Below, one piece after another: positions 20,525 through 31,731 of a stretch of DNA of 64,000 nt (position 1 is the stretch's first letter; each line of letters starts with the position of its first letter). Origin of the DNA: Nitzschia sp. DOCU1 (taxonomy: Eukaryota > Bacillariophyta > Bacillariophyceae > Bacillariales > Bacillariaceae); the NCBI GenBank assembly GCA_951394045.1, contig OX595993.1, positions 1,612,001 through 1,676,000 of the forward strand, read 5' to 3'. Both the position numbers and the translations under genes were made by a program. The notes beneath the pieces are model-generated. The model saw nothing but the letters and a program-made list of their open reading frames with translations. It was not told the origin of the DNA and made no database searches.

Positions 20525-21541
20525 TCATCGGGACGGCGATTTTTTCTTTCCAAACGCCGCAACCATAGCCGCCGTTGCGCACAGGGTAGCACCAGCGACA
20601 CTGAGCAGCTGTTGTCTCTTGGCAGCCTCAATGAATTCTTCATCCCTCTTCTTTTCCTGCTCGGCCACGTCTATTCGTTTGGAAAGTCCCGACGCTACTG
20701 CCGTCAGAGCCCAGGCAATGACGGTCCCATACAATGGCGCCGTTCTCTTTAGAGTAATTCCAGTTCCAGCCGCTGTAGCTGCCACGACAGAAGCATGACC
20801 TAAATAGGCAAGATGTTTTGTGGACACATTCTTCTCAATGGCACAGGAGGCATTCCAGTTTACCAAGGACGTGACAGTGGTCCATCCAAAGTGCAATGAC
20901 AAGGGCAAGAAATTTAACATAAAGTCGATCACGCCGTACTTTGCCCTTGCATCTTTGTTGGTATAGGCTTGATGACAAAACGACAACGACAGTGCAATGC
21001 CCGACAAGTTCAGAGCCGCGATATATTTGTAGACGCCTTGAGTAAATTCGGGCTGGAAACTGGTGGTCCAAAGAATCTGAAATGCCTTGGCAAACACATA
21101 GGGTCCTGTTACTTCACGAACGATTGGAACTAGAGGGGACGTTTCCGCCAAGGCCACTTGTGTTCCCACCATGAGACATTCACCGACAAATATGGGAGCC
21201 CAAATCATAAACGACCAGCCGTCGGGGGGCATCAACGTTCGGACCCTTGGGATGGCAGCCTTCTTTTTCTTTTTCGCCTTGGTGCTGGCCGCTGTAGTTG
21301 TTGATGCTGGAGGTGCGGGTGCCTTGTCGACATCCTTTTTTGTACTGTCATCGTTGCGACTCGGCTGCGTCACGCTCCAAAAGGAAATACCAAACGCAAA
21401 GAGATTGACGCCCTGCACAGCAATCCAAGGGATGGACTGTTTTTCAAAGGTTCCCTTCAGGAAAGGCAGCGCGGCAACGCACGATAACCCCACGACACCG
21501 ACCACGGGAGGGGAATTAACTTTAAGACCCGAGAAACTCAT
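20525..21541 (-). CDS. Multi-pass membrane protein, TspO/MBR-like
   Basis: The start is the ATG at 21541 (338 residues). Three codons further upstream the frame begins only at GTG. Several hydrophobic segments are visible: near the N terminus (VVGVVGLSCVAALPFL), at about 120-140 (PPDGWSFMIWAPIFVGE), and in the second half (YIAALNLSGIALSLSF, FMLNFLPLSLHFGWTTV, YGTVIAWALTAVASGL). P.GW.F.IW..IF is the hallmark of TspO/MBR-related (tryptophan-rich sensory) proteins, which bind tetrapyrroles or sterols in bacteria and organelles. The loop before it is Ala/Lys-rich. It is longer than ordinary TspO (about 160 residues), so it is a distant relative at best. Confidence 0.6.
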   Translation of the reverse strand: MSFSGLKVNSPPVVGVVGLSCVAALPFLKGTFEKQSIPWIAVQGVNLFAFGISFWSVTQPSRNDDSTKKDVDKAPAPPASTTTAASTKAKKKKKAAIPRVRTLMPPDGWSFMIWAPIFVGECLMVGTQVALAETSPLVPIVREVTGPYVFAKAFQILWTTSFQPEFTQGVYKYIAALNLSGIALSLSFCHQAYTNKDARAKYGVIDFMLNFLPLSLHFGWTTVTSLVNWNASCAIEKNVSTKHLAYLGHASVVAATAAGTGITLKRTAPLYGTVIAWALTAVASGLSKRIDVAEQEKKRDEEFIEAAKRQQLLSVAGATLCATAAMVAAFGKKKSPSR

Positions 21542-22137
21542 GATTAACACTAGAAGAAATTATCAGAGAAGACTCAACAAACAATGCCTTCCATTGCCAA
21601 TGCACAAGACGAGACCCATGCAACTTCACAACTGCTCTGAGAGATGAGGCGTCAAAACTGAGAGCTGACGTGCATGCTTGCAAGAAGAACGTTTGAAGTT
21701 GTCTTACATGTCGCTTCTTTGCATGTGAGGGTTTGTTTGTAGGTACGTAGCATATTTAAAAGACAGAGGTAGTAGGGAAATGGGGAATCCGGAATTTTTT
21801 CGTCTGCCAAATTGTTGTGAAATACTCACAGAGAAGCACGAATAACACTCCGCACGCGTACCGGTAATGAACGACAATTGTTCCGACCCGTAGAAATTCT
21901 ACGACGATCCGACCCAGCAAAATCTGGCGCCATATCGTACGAAATCGTCCGACAGGAGCCCCCCAACGTCCACCCTCCAGAAAGACTGCATATCACGCGA
22001 AACCTTCCCACAACAACCAAAACACCAACAACACCATCGGCAACTCTCGTTCTGTCCATTGCATTGGCATCGGTTCTAGCATTTTCGCATTATCTCAACA
22101 CATTGTAGTTTAGATTATATCGCTATTATCGACGGAA
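21542..22137. promoter_or_regulatory. Divergent intergenic region
   Basis: Lies between the TspO-like gene (minus) and the helical-repeat-like gene (plus) and so holds both promoters. A 76-codon frame at 21878-22108 has no coding signature. No known site was identified. Confidence 0.35.
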
Positions 22138-23936
22138 ATGGACTCGAAGCCGAATAACACGCAACAAAATGATGAAGACGAGAAACCGCGGGCTGCCCAA
22201 GCCCCTGCTCAATCGCTTCCACAATGGCGGTAAGTTGGAGTTTGATTTTTCGTAGCGTTGGGGGAGAAGAGATCTGTAAAGGAGACGATTGGGTTGCTCC
22301 CTTGAGACCTCTTCGACGATGGTTGTTTGGTCATGGTCAAGTCGTGGCGAGACATTTTGCACGTGTAACACATGTTTACTCCGGCATTTTGACGGCTAAA
22401 TTTTTCGGGTCGTCTTTTTCTGTATTCGTGGCTCTTTATTTTTGCATGTGGATTAATCCGAATCGACCAAGTTTACCCCGAGAGGCATTTGGGCACCATG
22501 CAATTGTTGTTTCTTTGCAACCACTGGCCTTGCCTCAGAATCTCACTTGCTGCTGTATGTTTTCCTTATTGTACAGATCTGTAGCGATGGCACCACCTTC
22601 TGCAGAGCTTGCGTTTGGAGGACCACCGCGGCCGATGAGCCTTGCCGGCCCTTCAATGAAGAATACGGATGTGATTGACAAGGAATCTTACTTTAGCGCT
22701 TCAGTCAAGGCGGAGAAGCCTTCGGCGCAAGATAACCAAAGCAACTGGGCACCGACGAAGCTACGACCAGTCCCTGCCTTTTATCCTTTGGAGCGTTCGA
22801 CTCGTTTGGTAGAAGATCCGTTGGCGGACGTTGTCGCTCGAGTATCGGAGGCAAACCGAGTGTTGAGCGTCCATGCTGTCTATTGCGACGAAACCGCGAC
22901 TGCCTCTTTGTTGACTGCGGAGAACGTCGAGATGCAGCTCTCTCTTTGGAAGACGGGAGGCCCCAAGCAACCTGAGGGAATCGCCGTAGAGCTACAACGC
23001 CGAAAAGGAGACTCGATCGCCTTTCATAGGTATTCGAGACATATCCTCGACGCCGCCGTTGGAGATTTCGACGCTGATAAGCATTTGGCTACCCACGGGG
23101 TCGATTTTGATGTCATTTACTCCAAGAAGGTGCAACGTATGCTGACTTTGGAGCCCCCGAGAGAAGACGCTACAGAACTGGAGAATGCGATCATTGCCAT
23201 TGAGATTGCACACAGTCTCCTGATGAAGGACCGTATGGACGCTAGACAGCTTGGATTGGAGAGTCTATGTTTACTTACTGACCCCAACAAGACTGGAATT
23301 AGCACGGCACTGGTTGCCAGCCGTGTGGTGCTCCTCGGAACTTCTCAAGACCCCGATGCGGAGCAGGACGATGATGTTCTATTTGACGAAGCTCCGTTCC
23401 AAGAGATCCGACAAACAATCCTTTCCCTCGTTCAACTACGTCGAATTGGTGATGTCGATGGGTTTGACGAGGGAGCCGAAGGCGAGGAGGATGAGCATAT
23501 GACGATCCTGCACAATCTCGCCCTTGCTGTTCTTGCGAATGCTCTGGACGTCATCGAGAACGAAGATCTATACGACGATACGCCCGAGAATGCTAGCAAG
23601 CCGGCGGGACGCGATCGCCTTGGTTCGGCGTGTTCTGTCTGCGACTCATTTTTGGAAGAAGCCGAGGAAATTTCGGGCGATAAGGAGATTCTAAAGACTC
23701 TGATTTCGGAGCTCGGGAAGGCTGGAGACAAGCCACACAATGCCTGTTTATCGGCAAAATGTATCGGTTCGTTATGTCGTGCCTCTGACAAGGCCCGAAG
23801 ACGGGCCAAGGATCTGGGGGCGAAGACGGTTGTTCAGACGGCTCTAGAAGTCGGTACTCGAACGCATCTCAAGCTTGAAAAGGAGTGCGAAAAGGTCATG
23901 ACGACGCTCAATGCCCCATCAACGACGGAAAACTAG
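22138..23936 (+). CDS. Unknown protein, probably armadillo-like helical
   Basis: Two exons, 22138-22229 and 22577-23936, separated by a 347-bp intron (GTAAGT...TACAG, phase 2), giving 483 residues beginning MDSKPNNTQQNDEDE. The intron is open in part of one frame, which could mislead gene callers into a longer N terminus. After a Pro-rich N-terminal region the protein is mostly amphipathic helices with short repeats resembling ARM/HEAT hairpins (AIIAIEIAHSLLMKD, LGLESLCLLTD, LHNLALAVLANALDVI, ACLSAKCIGSLCR). This suggests a scaffold; no catalytic motif is visible. The family could not be named. Confidence 0.75.
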
Positions 23937-25477
23937 ATACTATAGATTATCAGTCTTTTGGACTGTGTATGGCAGGGAATTGATGCCACTGTTCTATTAG
24001 ATTACCACTAGCAATCAAAAGCTCATTGTCTACTCTTCTAGCTACTATCATAGACAGCGTTCCTGCCATTGTTTCCTGTCATCGTCCGTTAGTTGAATTC
24101 GGCGCGTCAAGCTCATGTGCTCTCTCGAACACAGAGTCGTCAGCACGACTTGACGAAGACGCGGAGAGGCACGATTGGGGCGGGAGTATCGCACTTCTGC
24201 ATGGTAACGTCGTCCGCCCGCAGTCCGCAAAAGGCTCCACTAAAGCCGATACTGCCCCCAAAGTGGGAAGCTAGGCTACCCTCGGAGAGGCGACAATGAT
24301 GCCAATGAGGAAGGATGAACATTTCTCTTGATATATATTGATATGTTGTCCCTGCCTCCGGCCCAAGAAGTACAAGCACTTCGATGTCTGAAATCATCGT
24401 CGTCGCTACAAGTCAGTAGTAAAAGCAGAGAGTCGCTAGCTAGTACCACCAATTTAAAAGCCACCTTCTTGATGACCACTCGAAGGCGTTCCATGTCAGT
24501 ATTTTTAGAAGACAAGGATAGTTTTAGAAGAAGGAAATACGACATTTATGCAAAATAGTTTTGCTTTCTTGGTGGTCTTGCTTGTTAGTCTTTAATGGCA
24601 CCACTCACTGCTGCTCTTGCCTTTTTCACCACGCCGCTAGCACTGCTACTACAGAGCAAGAACCAACAACTCTTCATTCTTCGAAAGTACCTCATGGTAC
24701 AATATATTTATAACAAGTTAAATCTGCAATCCAAGTAGATGTACCAGGTATCTCTCCTGAGCAGACAGTAGCTACTACAGTCGATACCGGTACCAGGTAT
24801 GGGCTTTGGGTGCTGTAGACGACTCGAAAGAAGGGCGATGGACGAAGAAAATTGAAAAAGGAGCCATCCCCCAAAGAACGAGGCACATGAACGGAAAGAG
24901 ATCTACGGTTTAGAACAGTTGAGGATTTTTAGGAGCGCATTGGGTGCACGCAGTACAAATTCCACGAAGTCATCCCATCCACTCGTTGATGCCGTCACAT
25001 ATCTCCAAGAACTACGTGACTGAAGACACCATTGATTTTAAAAAGACCGGCAACGGACGCGAGGCCGAGGCCCCGTGTATGTTGTCCTGACTGACAAGAT
25101 TGGCCAGTCGCTCCGATTTCGTCCTTTCTTTTGCCACCTCTTCGTCCTCGTTCGTGCTTTTGTTGCGTAAACCCATCCTTGTGTGGCCTATCTCCTGGTG
25201 CTGGCGTTGCATTGCTCCCTCCACCACGTTGCTTCAACAAAGATACAAGAAGGATTTATATCCTGTTAGTAAGAGTGTTGTTATCAATTACTAAAGTCAT
25301 CGCCAGGAGTGAAGGAGGGTTTTCACTGAGAGCTACGATTAAGAACACCACGGACTAATTGACGTGTGGCGATAAATCTCGGTTGCATCCATTGTCGTGT
25401 CGGTTGGATATACTCAGCGCGTATTTTTGGTAACACTGCCTTGAACGACCTGCCGTTTCAACCTTCCAAAAGCAACA
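23937..25477. other. Intergenic region, no gene seen
   Basis: Only short frames without protein character. GTACCAGGTA words occur twice near 24745-24800, matching words in 1890-4985. The last about 200 bp should contain the PDZ gene promoter. Confidence 0.5.
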
Positions 25478-28276
25478 ATGGGTTTTTTCAAAAAGATCTT
25501 CCGTCGAAAGAAGGGGGCGCCAGCCGAAGAAGACCCACGCCCTCCCATGGCGGCAGAGATTGCCAAGCGTGGTTCGAAAGATGAACGTATATCGCCACAA
25601 AACAAGACCCAGCAAGTTCATCGCACGGGTAATAATGTCCGATCTCCTGCTCGTGTTGACAACGTCAATATCAAAGGCGCGCCTTCGTTTACCCCCACTA
25701 ACGTCACTAGCCGAGATAGCAATTCAAGCAGAGACAGGGACGTGGATGGAATTGCGTTAAGCCCCACTGGACAGTCCAGGTCGTCGCCGCGGAACCAGAT
25801 GAACGGTCAACCAGCTTCGGCTCTTAATGTCCATGGTAAATATAATATGAACGTGAGGTATGAGGACAATCTGAATCACTCCGGCTCGGCTGGATCGCCG
25901 CGCTCCCCCCGCTTGAGTCATCAGCAACTTCAGCAGTTCGATCTACTAAACGACGGTAGAGGCCCGCCATCTTCAATGCCTGGACATTCAATGTATACCA
26001 TGTCAACCGAGGTGCCCCGGGGGCAGGTGCAGGCTATGGATGACATGAATCGTTCAGATGCGTCTAGTAGCTCATTTAATTTGTCGACGGATGCCGAGGA
26101 TTCCGAGTATGAAACCCTGCGACGACGGGGTGTCCTTCCAAGGTCCCATCGCAATCCTTCGACGCTTGATAATTCTCTCATGTCGGCTATTTCAGGGCCT
26201 GCTTACAGTATTAACACAGAAGACGATCGTCTTTTCCCGGCCCTTCATACCGATGATGAAATGACAGCGGCCACGAGCCAGTCTGGTAATGAGGTTTTAC
26301 CACAGGTCTTGCCTGGCCTTCAAGCTGGCCTTCACCGTAAGCCCCAGCCGCAACCCATGCCTACTGAGAAGGAGCAAGGACGCACATCGGTGAATAGGTA
26401 TGTGCAGCCTCCTCCAAAATCGACTAATCAGGCCAACCTCTTCGCCATGAACAATGAGACGGCGGATGATCTCAGGGCATGGGCCATCAGTCCCGGCAGT
26501 ACTCCGTCTAATAAGGACCCCACTAGTGCCTCGCCGAATCAAATGTTTGCTTTTGACAATCCGACCAGCCCGCGAAACAATCGGGCTAATGACGGCGTTT
26601 CACCTCGCGGCAGCGGCCCCATTGACCCCCCTACCACTAGCGCCAATCGAAGCTCGGCTCCTCGCAATTTTACATCTCCCAAGTCGAATGCATCGTCTAG
26701 TAACGATGGCTTTTCGCCAGATCCAGACTTTGCAACATTTGTGGACTTCAATGCGTTTGGAAATAATGCATTTGCTCAGCATACTAACAGTAACAACAGC
26801 AGCAGCCGGAGGGAAACACCAGTTGCGTGGAGAGAGGAAAAGAAGACATCCGAGATGCCTCCGGCGAAGCAAACCGCCTTTTCTCAAAATTTTGACGAAT
26901 TTGATCGTGCCTTTGGATCGCCGCGTGAGACGCCCCAAAATTCTTCCACTCAGTACGCGCATTCGTCTCCTGGTGTTGATTATTCTTTGTCGGAGCTCCT
27001 GGCGCAAGCCAAGAACAAGCAGCGACGAGGAGGAAGCCGCACCAATACCAGAAGCAGTCGAGCATCGTCTTCTTCTGTCAACTCTGCGCCGGCTATTACG
27101 GCTTCCTTCTTGCGTCAACACCACAATCTAGGGCGATATAGCACTGGCAGCGACGGCTTTAGCAGCACCAACAAAGATCGAGAAGGAACTTCGGTTACGG
27201 ATATCATTCAAAGCTTGGAGGCCACGAACCAGTCTCGCTTCAAGAATGGATCCCGAGCGTCTTATGGACATCGATCCGTAGGAGACACAGGTGCAGTCAG
27301 CACGGCCCGCGCTGTTAAGGAACGGCTCCGCGAGAAGCGACGAAAAGAACGGGAGCTTGGTCTCCAGACGGGACGAAGTTCGGAAGGATCTTCTTCGGAA
27401 AACTCTGACAATGAAGCATCGGAGTCTTGGTTGTTTGATGAAGTCACTGGAGCACTAGGGCCTCGTGGCATTGCGGCAGACCTGGAGTCGCTCAGTGGAC
27501 GATCCAATCGGTCCAAAAACTCGCAAGGCAATAAATCGCACAGGTCGCATCGATCAAAATCGCGGCGCTCTCGGCCCTCGAGTACTCGTCGGCCCAAGTC
27601 CTCAGGAGATTCAGTCGACAGCCGAGGTAGTCGTACAAGCCGGAACAGTCGATACTCTCATCGGTCCACAAAGAGTTTCCTTTCACAGATGTCTGAGCAG
27701 AGTCGAAGTGTTGCCAATGACCTTCTCCGGCTTGAGATGCAATTGGCTATGGTTGGATCTGGTGAGAATCGCGACGATATGCCTGCTCGTACCGCTGGCG
27801 GTTCGGTCAGCGGCACTAGTGTTAGTGGGGCATCCCGCATCAACCGTGGTCCACGGAAGTCACACACCCGTTCCCAAAGCAGCGGGCAGGTCTCAGCCAT
27901 TTCCCATGCTACGAGACGAACCAAGATTGATGTCTTGGCTCCTCCTGGAAAGCTCGGAATAATCCTGGCCAATAAGGCTGATTCCAAGGGAACTGTCGTG
28001 TCCGGTGTTCGAACTTCAAGTGTTTTGGCCGACCGGATCGCGCCGGGAGACAGAATCGTTGCCATTGATGGTGAAGACGTGAGTCGTATGACAGTGAGCG
28101 AGATCACCACGATTATGAGCCGCAAGGCTGATTACGAACGAATATTGACCGTCCTGACCATTCCCAAGCAACTAGAAGCGTACGGTGGCGCGGAAGGAGT
28201 AGTGTCTCCTACTGAGAAGAGCACCAATGAAATGACCATGTCGTTTGATAATGGCTTTGCGCAGTTCCGGCGATAA
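25478..28276 (+). CDS. Large low-complexity protein with C-terminal PDZ domain
   Basis: Single-exon gene of 932 residues. It opens with MGFFKKIFRRKKG, a short hydrophobic-basic start that could favour membrane association. Residues about 30-650 are Ser/Asn/Pro-rich and probably disordered. Around 600 there is a charged helix (VKERLREKRRKERELG). A long Arg/Ser stretch follows (about 680-740). Near residues 812-897 is one PDZ domain: PPGKLGIILAN (carboxylate-binding loop), then IAPGDRIVAIDGEDVSRM. A PDZ domain binds C-terminal peptides, so this is likely an adaptor or scaffold. The position of PDZ at the end of a disordered chain is unusual for bacterial proteases, and no protease domain is present. 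Confidence 0.85.
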   Translation: MGFFKKIFRRKKGAPAEEDPRPPMAAEIAKRGSKDERISPQNKTQQVHRTGNNVRSPARVDNVNIKGAPSFTPTNVTSRDSNSSRDRDVDGIALSPTGQSRSSPRNQMNGQPASALNVHGKYNMNVRYEDNLNHSGSAGSPRSPRLSHQQLQQFDLLNDGRGPPSSMPGHSMYTMSTEVPRGQVQAMDDMNRSDASSSSFNLSTDAEDSEYETLRRRGVLPRSHRNPSTLDNSLMSAISGPAYSINTEDDRLFPALHTDDEMTAATSQSGNEVLPQVLPGLQAGLHRKPQPQPMPTEKEQGRTSVNRYVQPPPKSTNQANLFAMNNETADDLRAWAISPGSTPSNKDPTSASPNQMFAFDNPTSPRNNRANDGVSPRGSGPIDPPTTSANRSSAPRNFTSPKSNASSSNDGFSPDPDFATFVDFNAFGNNAFAQHTNSNNSSSRRETPVAWREEKKTSEMPPAKQTAFSQNFDEFDRAFGSPRETPQNSSTQYAHSSPGVDYSLSELLAQAKNKQRRGGSRTNTRSSRASSSSVNSAPAITASFLRQHHNLGRYSTGSDGFSSTNKDREGTSVTDIIQSLEATNQSRFKNGSRASYGHRSVGDTGAVSTARAVKERLREKRRKERELGLQTGRSSEGSSSENSDNEASESWLFDEVTGALGPRGIAADLESLSGRSNRSKNSQGNKSHRSHRSKSRRSRPSSTRRPKSSGDSVDSRGSRTSRNSRYSHRSTKSFLSQMSEQSRSVANDLLRLEMQLAMVGSGENRDDMPARTAGGSVSGTSVSGASRINRGPRKSHTRSQSSGQVSAISHATRRTKIDVLAPPGKLGIILANKADSKGTVVSGVRTSSVLADRIAPGDRIVAIDGEDVSRMTVSEITTIMSRKADYERILTVLTIPKQLEAYGGAEGVVSPTEKSTNEMTMSFDNGFAQFRR

Positions 28277-29340
28277 AGGCCAGTGTGGCGTTTGTTTTTG
28301 ATAATCCCCATAAAGCTTACATGTACAAAACACTGAAGCGAGACTTCCAGTAAAGCTATGATATGGCCCATATGCCTACCGGGTATCGTAACGAGAGGGA
28401 GGTCCTTTTTGTCCCCCCTACCCGTGTGTTCTACCTGTAGTTTTGTCATGGTCGAGCAAGCTTAGTGTCGAAGCAATATCGAGCGAGCTGCAGCTCGTCG
28501 GAACTTTCCATGAGTATTGCAGCATGGAGCAAGGCAAGTTCATATTGGTGGTGTATCAGAGTTTTGTTCTATAGTCTCTAGCTCTGGAAATAGTTACATC
28601 AGGGAAAATAGAACGCAGTCACCTTCCAATCATGAGTAAGAAGTCCTTTTATTTATTCAAAAGAGCAGATTTAGTTTCTGATCGGGCAGGCGGCCAAGTT
28701 CTTTCATCTGCAATATTATTAGCTAAATATTTCGAAATATGATATTCATTATCTTTGAAAAGGGAAATGATCGATGGATTTTGCCATCGCCCAAGACGCG
28801 AAGGAAAGGTCGCTCTCCGTTCGCGGTATCATCCTCGTCCTTCGCGAGAAAAACACGGCAGTTTCGCATTGTTGCCACTGGCACTATCGAAAAGGTGGGT
28901 AGTTGGACTGTTCGACCATGGGACTCCTGCGTTTTCGGCATTATCAGTGGGGAATTATAAAGTTGTAACTGGTGATGACATCGGGATTGTAAATTTCGGC
29001 CCTCGAAGCGTAGTGGGTTTTGCAAATTGACCCGATTTGATGGTCGCATCGGATCCACGCATTCTGTGGCCCAAACTTGCTGAAAGCTGTGCCAACGCCT
29101 CCCTTTCGGCCATGGGATTTAGTCCTGTATTAAAAGATGATGATCACCGTGCTCAGAAGCAGCATACAATTTGGTTGCAGGCTGCCTAGATTTCCTTGCT
29201 ACCACAAACCTTCGCTCTCTTTATCGTTTTTGTATCCGTTGGCTGGCCCAACGCGCGCGCTGGTCGCACCTATCGTCGTCACTTTTTGCCATTTCCTCAC
29301 ATCTTCGTTGCAGTTATTTCCCTATTTAAAAACTACAATC
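28277..29340. promoter_or_regulatory. Upstream region of V-ATPase subunit A gene
   Basis: About 1 kb without a credible gene. The last bases before the ATG are T- and AT-rich (TATTTAAAAACTACAATC), as expected for a strong housekeeping promoter or leader. No defined motif was assigned. Confidence 0.35.
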
Positions 29341-31293
29341 ATGAGCCTTGGCCTAGACGAGAAAGAGTCCGACTACGGTTTTATTTTCAAGGTCTCCGGA
29401 CCTCTGGTCGTCGCTGACGGCATGAGTGGATCTGCCATGTACGAGCTTGTGCGTGTGGGACATTCCAAGCTTGTCGGAGAGATTATTAAGCTTGAGGGAG
29501 ACACCGCCTCTATCCAAGTTTACGAAGATACTTCCGGTCTTACTGTCGGTGACCCCGTCCTCCGAAAGAAGCAGCCTTTGTCTGTGGAGCTCGGCCCTGG
29601 TGTAAGTGCGACGATCTGCTTTGATTGGTTTGCGTTCAGGAAACTCTAGTCTCACTCGTATTCTTTCTGCTTTTTTGTTTAGATCATGGGAACCATTTTC
29701 GATGGTATCCAACGTCCTTTGGAATCAATTTTCATGAGTACTGGTGACGTCTACGTGCCCAAGGGTGTGGACATTCCGTGCTTGTCTCGCGACATTAAGT
29801 GGACTTATACTCCTGGAAATTTCAAGGAGGGTATGCCCATTACTGGCGGAGACGTGATTGGTGTTGTTTACGAGAACGAGATTATTGACTCGCACAAGAT
29901 CCTCTGTCCTCCCAATGTCTATGGTATTGTTAGCAAGATCTATACCACAGGCACGGACGGCAAGGAACAATTCAATGTGGACGACGTCGTCATGGAAGTT
30001 TACAACGAAGCCCAAAACAAGACGCACAAGTTGACGCTCAGCCACTTCTGGCCCGTCCGTCGGCCTCGTCCCATCGTGGAGAAACTGCCCGGTAACGCTC
30101 CTCTTATCACTGGTCTGCGTGTTATTGACGGACTTTTCCCATCTGTGCTTGGTGGAACATGTGCTGTCCCTGGTGCCTTTGGCTGTGGAAAGACTGTTAT
30201 CTCCCAATCCTTGTCCAAATTCTCCAACTCTGACTGCATTGTCTATGTCGGATGTGGTGAACGTGGAAATGAGATGGCTGAAGTGTTGTGTGATTTCCCC
30301 GAACTTACAATGACAATCCAGGACGAGAACGGAAAGGACAAGGAAGTTGGTATCATGAAGCGAACTACGCTTGTTGCCAACACCTCCAACATGCCTGTGG
30401 CCGCCCGTGAGGCTTCGATTTACACTGGTATTACTCTTGCTGAGTACTTCCGTGACCAAGGAATGAATGTTTCCATGATGGCTGACTCTACTTCTCGTTG
30501 GGCCGAAGCTCTTCGTGAGATTTCTGGTCGTTTGGGAGAGATGCCTGCCGATTCCGGTTACCCCGCCTACCTTGGTGCTCGTCTTGCTGCTTTCTACGAA
30601 CGTGCTGGACGCGTCACCTGTCTTGGATCCCCCAGCCGTGAGGGTACCGTCTCCGTCGTCGGAGCTGTATCTCCTCCCGGTGGTGACTTTTCCGATCCAG
30701 TTACTGCTGCCACTCTTTCTATCGTCCAAGTCTTTTGGGGTCTTGACAAGAAGCTTGCCCAGCGAAAGCACTTCCCCAGTCTTAACTGGCTCATTTCTTA
30801 CACCAAGTACATGCAAGTTTTGGAACCTTTCTTCAACAACATGGACGAGCAATACGGTTACCTCCGCAACCAAGCCCGTACCATCCTTCAACAAGAAGAT
30901 AACTTGTCCGAGATTGTGCAACTTGTCGGAAAGGAATCCCTTTCTGAAGATCAAAAGGTTATTATGGAAGTTGCCAAGCTTATCCGTGAGGATTTCCTTG
31001 CCCAAAACGCCTTTACGGATTACGACTACACTTGCCCTCTTCCCAAGACCGTTGGTATGCTCAAGGTGATTGTGAGCTTTTATGACTTGTGCCAAAAGTC
31101 CATTGCCGATTCTCCTTCGGACGCCAAGCTGACCTATGCCCACATCAAGACTGCCTTGGCTCCCATCATCCAAAAGGTCGTCGACACCAAGTATGTCGAT
31201 CCCAAGGCCAGCCAGGCCGAGATTGACAAGGAATACGGCGCTGTTGTCGATGAGATGAAGCGTGAGTTTGCCACTTTGACCGACGGTATCTAA
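29341..31293 (+). CDS. VMA1-like: V-type proton ATPase catalytic subunit A
   Basis: Two exons, 29341-29601 and 29683-31293, with an 81-bp intron (GTAAGT...TTTAG, phase 0), giving 623 residues, the normal size for subunit A. Walker A GAFGCGKT lies at about residues 251-258. Other hallmarks are GCGERGNEM, the [14 protein letters not shown] segment, [16 protein letters not shown] and [11 protein letters not shown]. Subunit A hydrolyses ATP in the V1 sector to drive proton pumping into vacuoles, Golgi and, in diatoms, other compartments. No intein is present, unlike yeast VMA1. Codon use is strongly biased (few alternatives per amino acid), which fits high expression and explains a long spurious frame on the other strand. 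Confidence 0.98.
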
Positions 31294-31731
31294 ACAGAGT
31301 CAGTCATTCAGCCAGTATTGGTAGTGTAAACGTTGGGCTTTATAGTTCATTTACTCTTATTAGTTGGGTATTAGAAGTTATTCCGTAGAGAGACTATCGC
31401 AATCATTCGGACACGGTGTGCAGATTACGATCGATAGAATATCATAGATCCCCCCTTAACTTGCTCGAACGAGTCGAGCTCAAGTATGCCGACGGAGCGG
31501 CGGGCGTGAAATATATCTATCAATGAATATCGAATACACCTATTTGGTCGGCCTCATTTCTTCTTGTTTGAATTTGCGAGAGCAACCCTAACTACTGCCA
31601 TCGATGACCAACACCTTCGTCTCCCCATTGGCAGATCGACGACCCCCTCTAACATATGTTATGGAGAAAGGAGATCAGAACTAACAACAACGCGATTGTA
31701 GTTGCCTAGAAGGGTTTAAAGTAGGAACAAC
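31294..31731. other. Intergenic, no feature seen
   Basis: 3' flank of the V-ATPase gene and 5' flank of the next gene. No recognisable element. Confidence 0.3.

Noticed and set aside
22224..22586. N-terminal extension of the helical-repeat-like gene read through its intron
   Set aside because: A GTAAGT donor and TACAG acceptor with correct phase join a better first exon, and the extension looks like intron sequence.
29725..31173. 482-codon frame on the minus strand opposite V-ATPase subunit A
   Set aside because: It mirrors the strongly biased codon use of the real gene and its translation has no family features.
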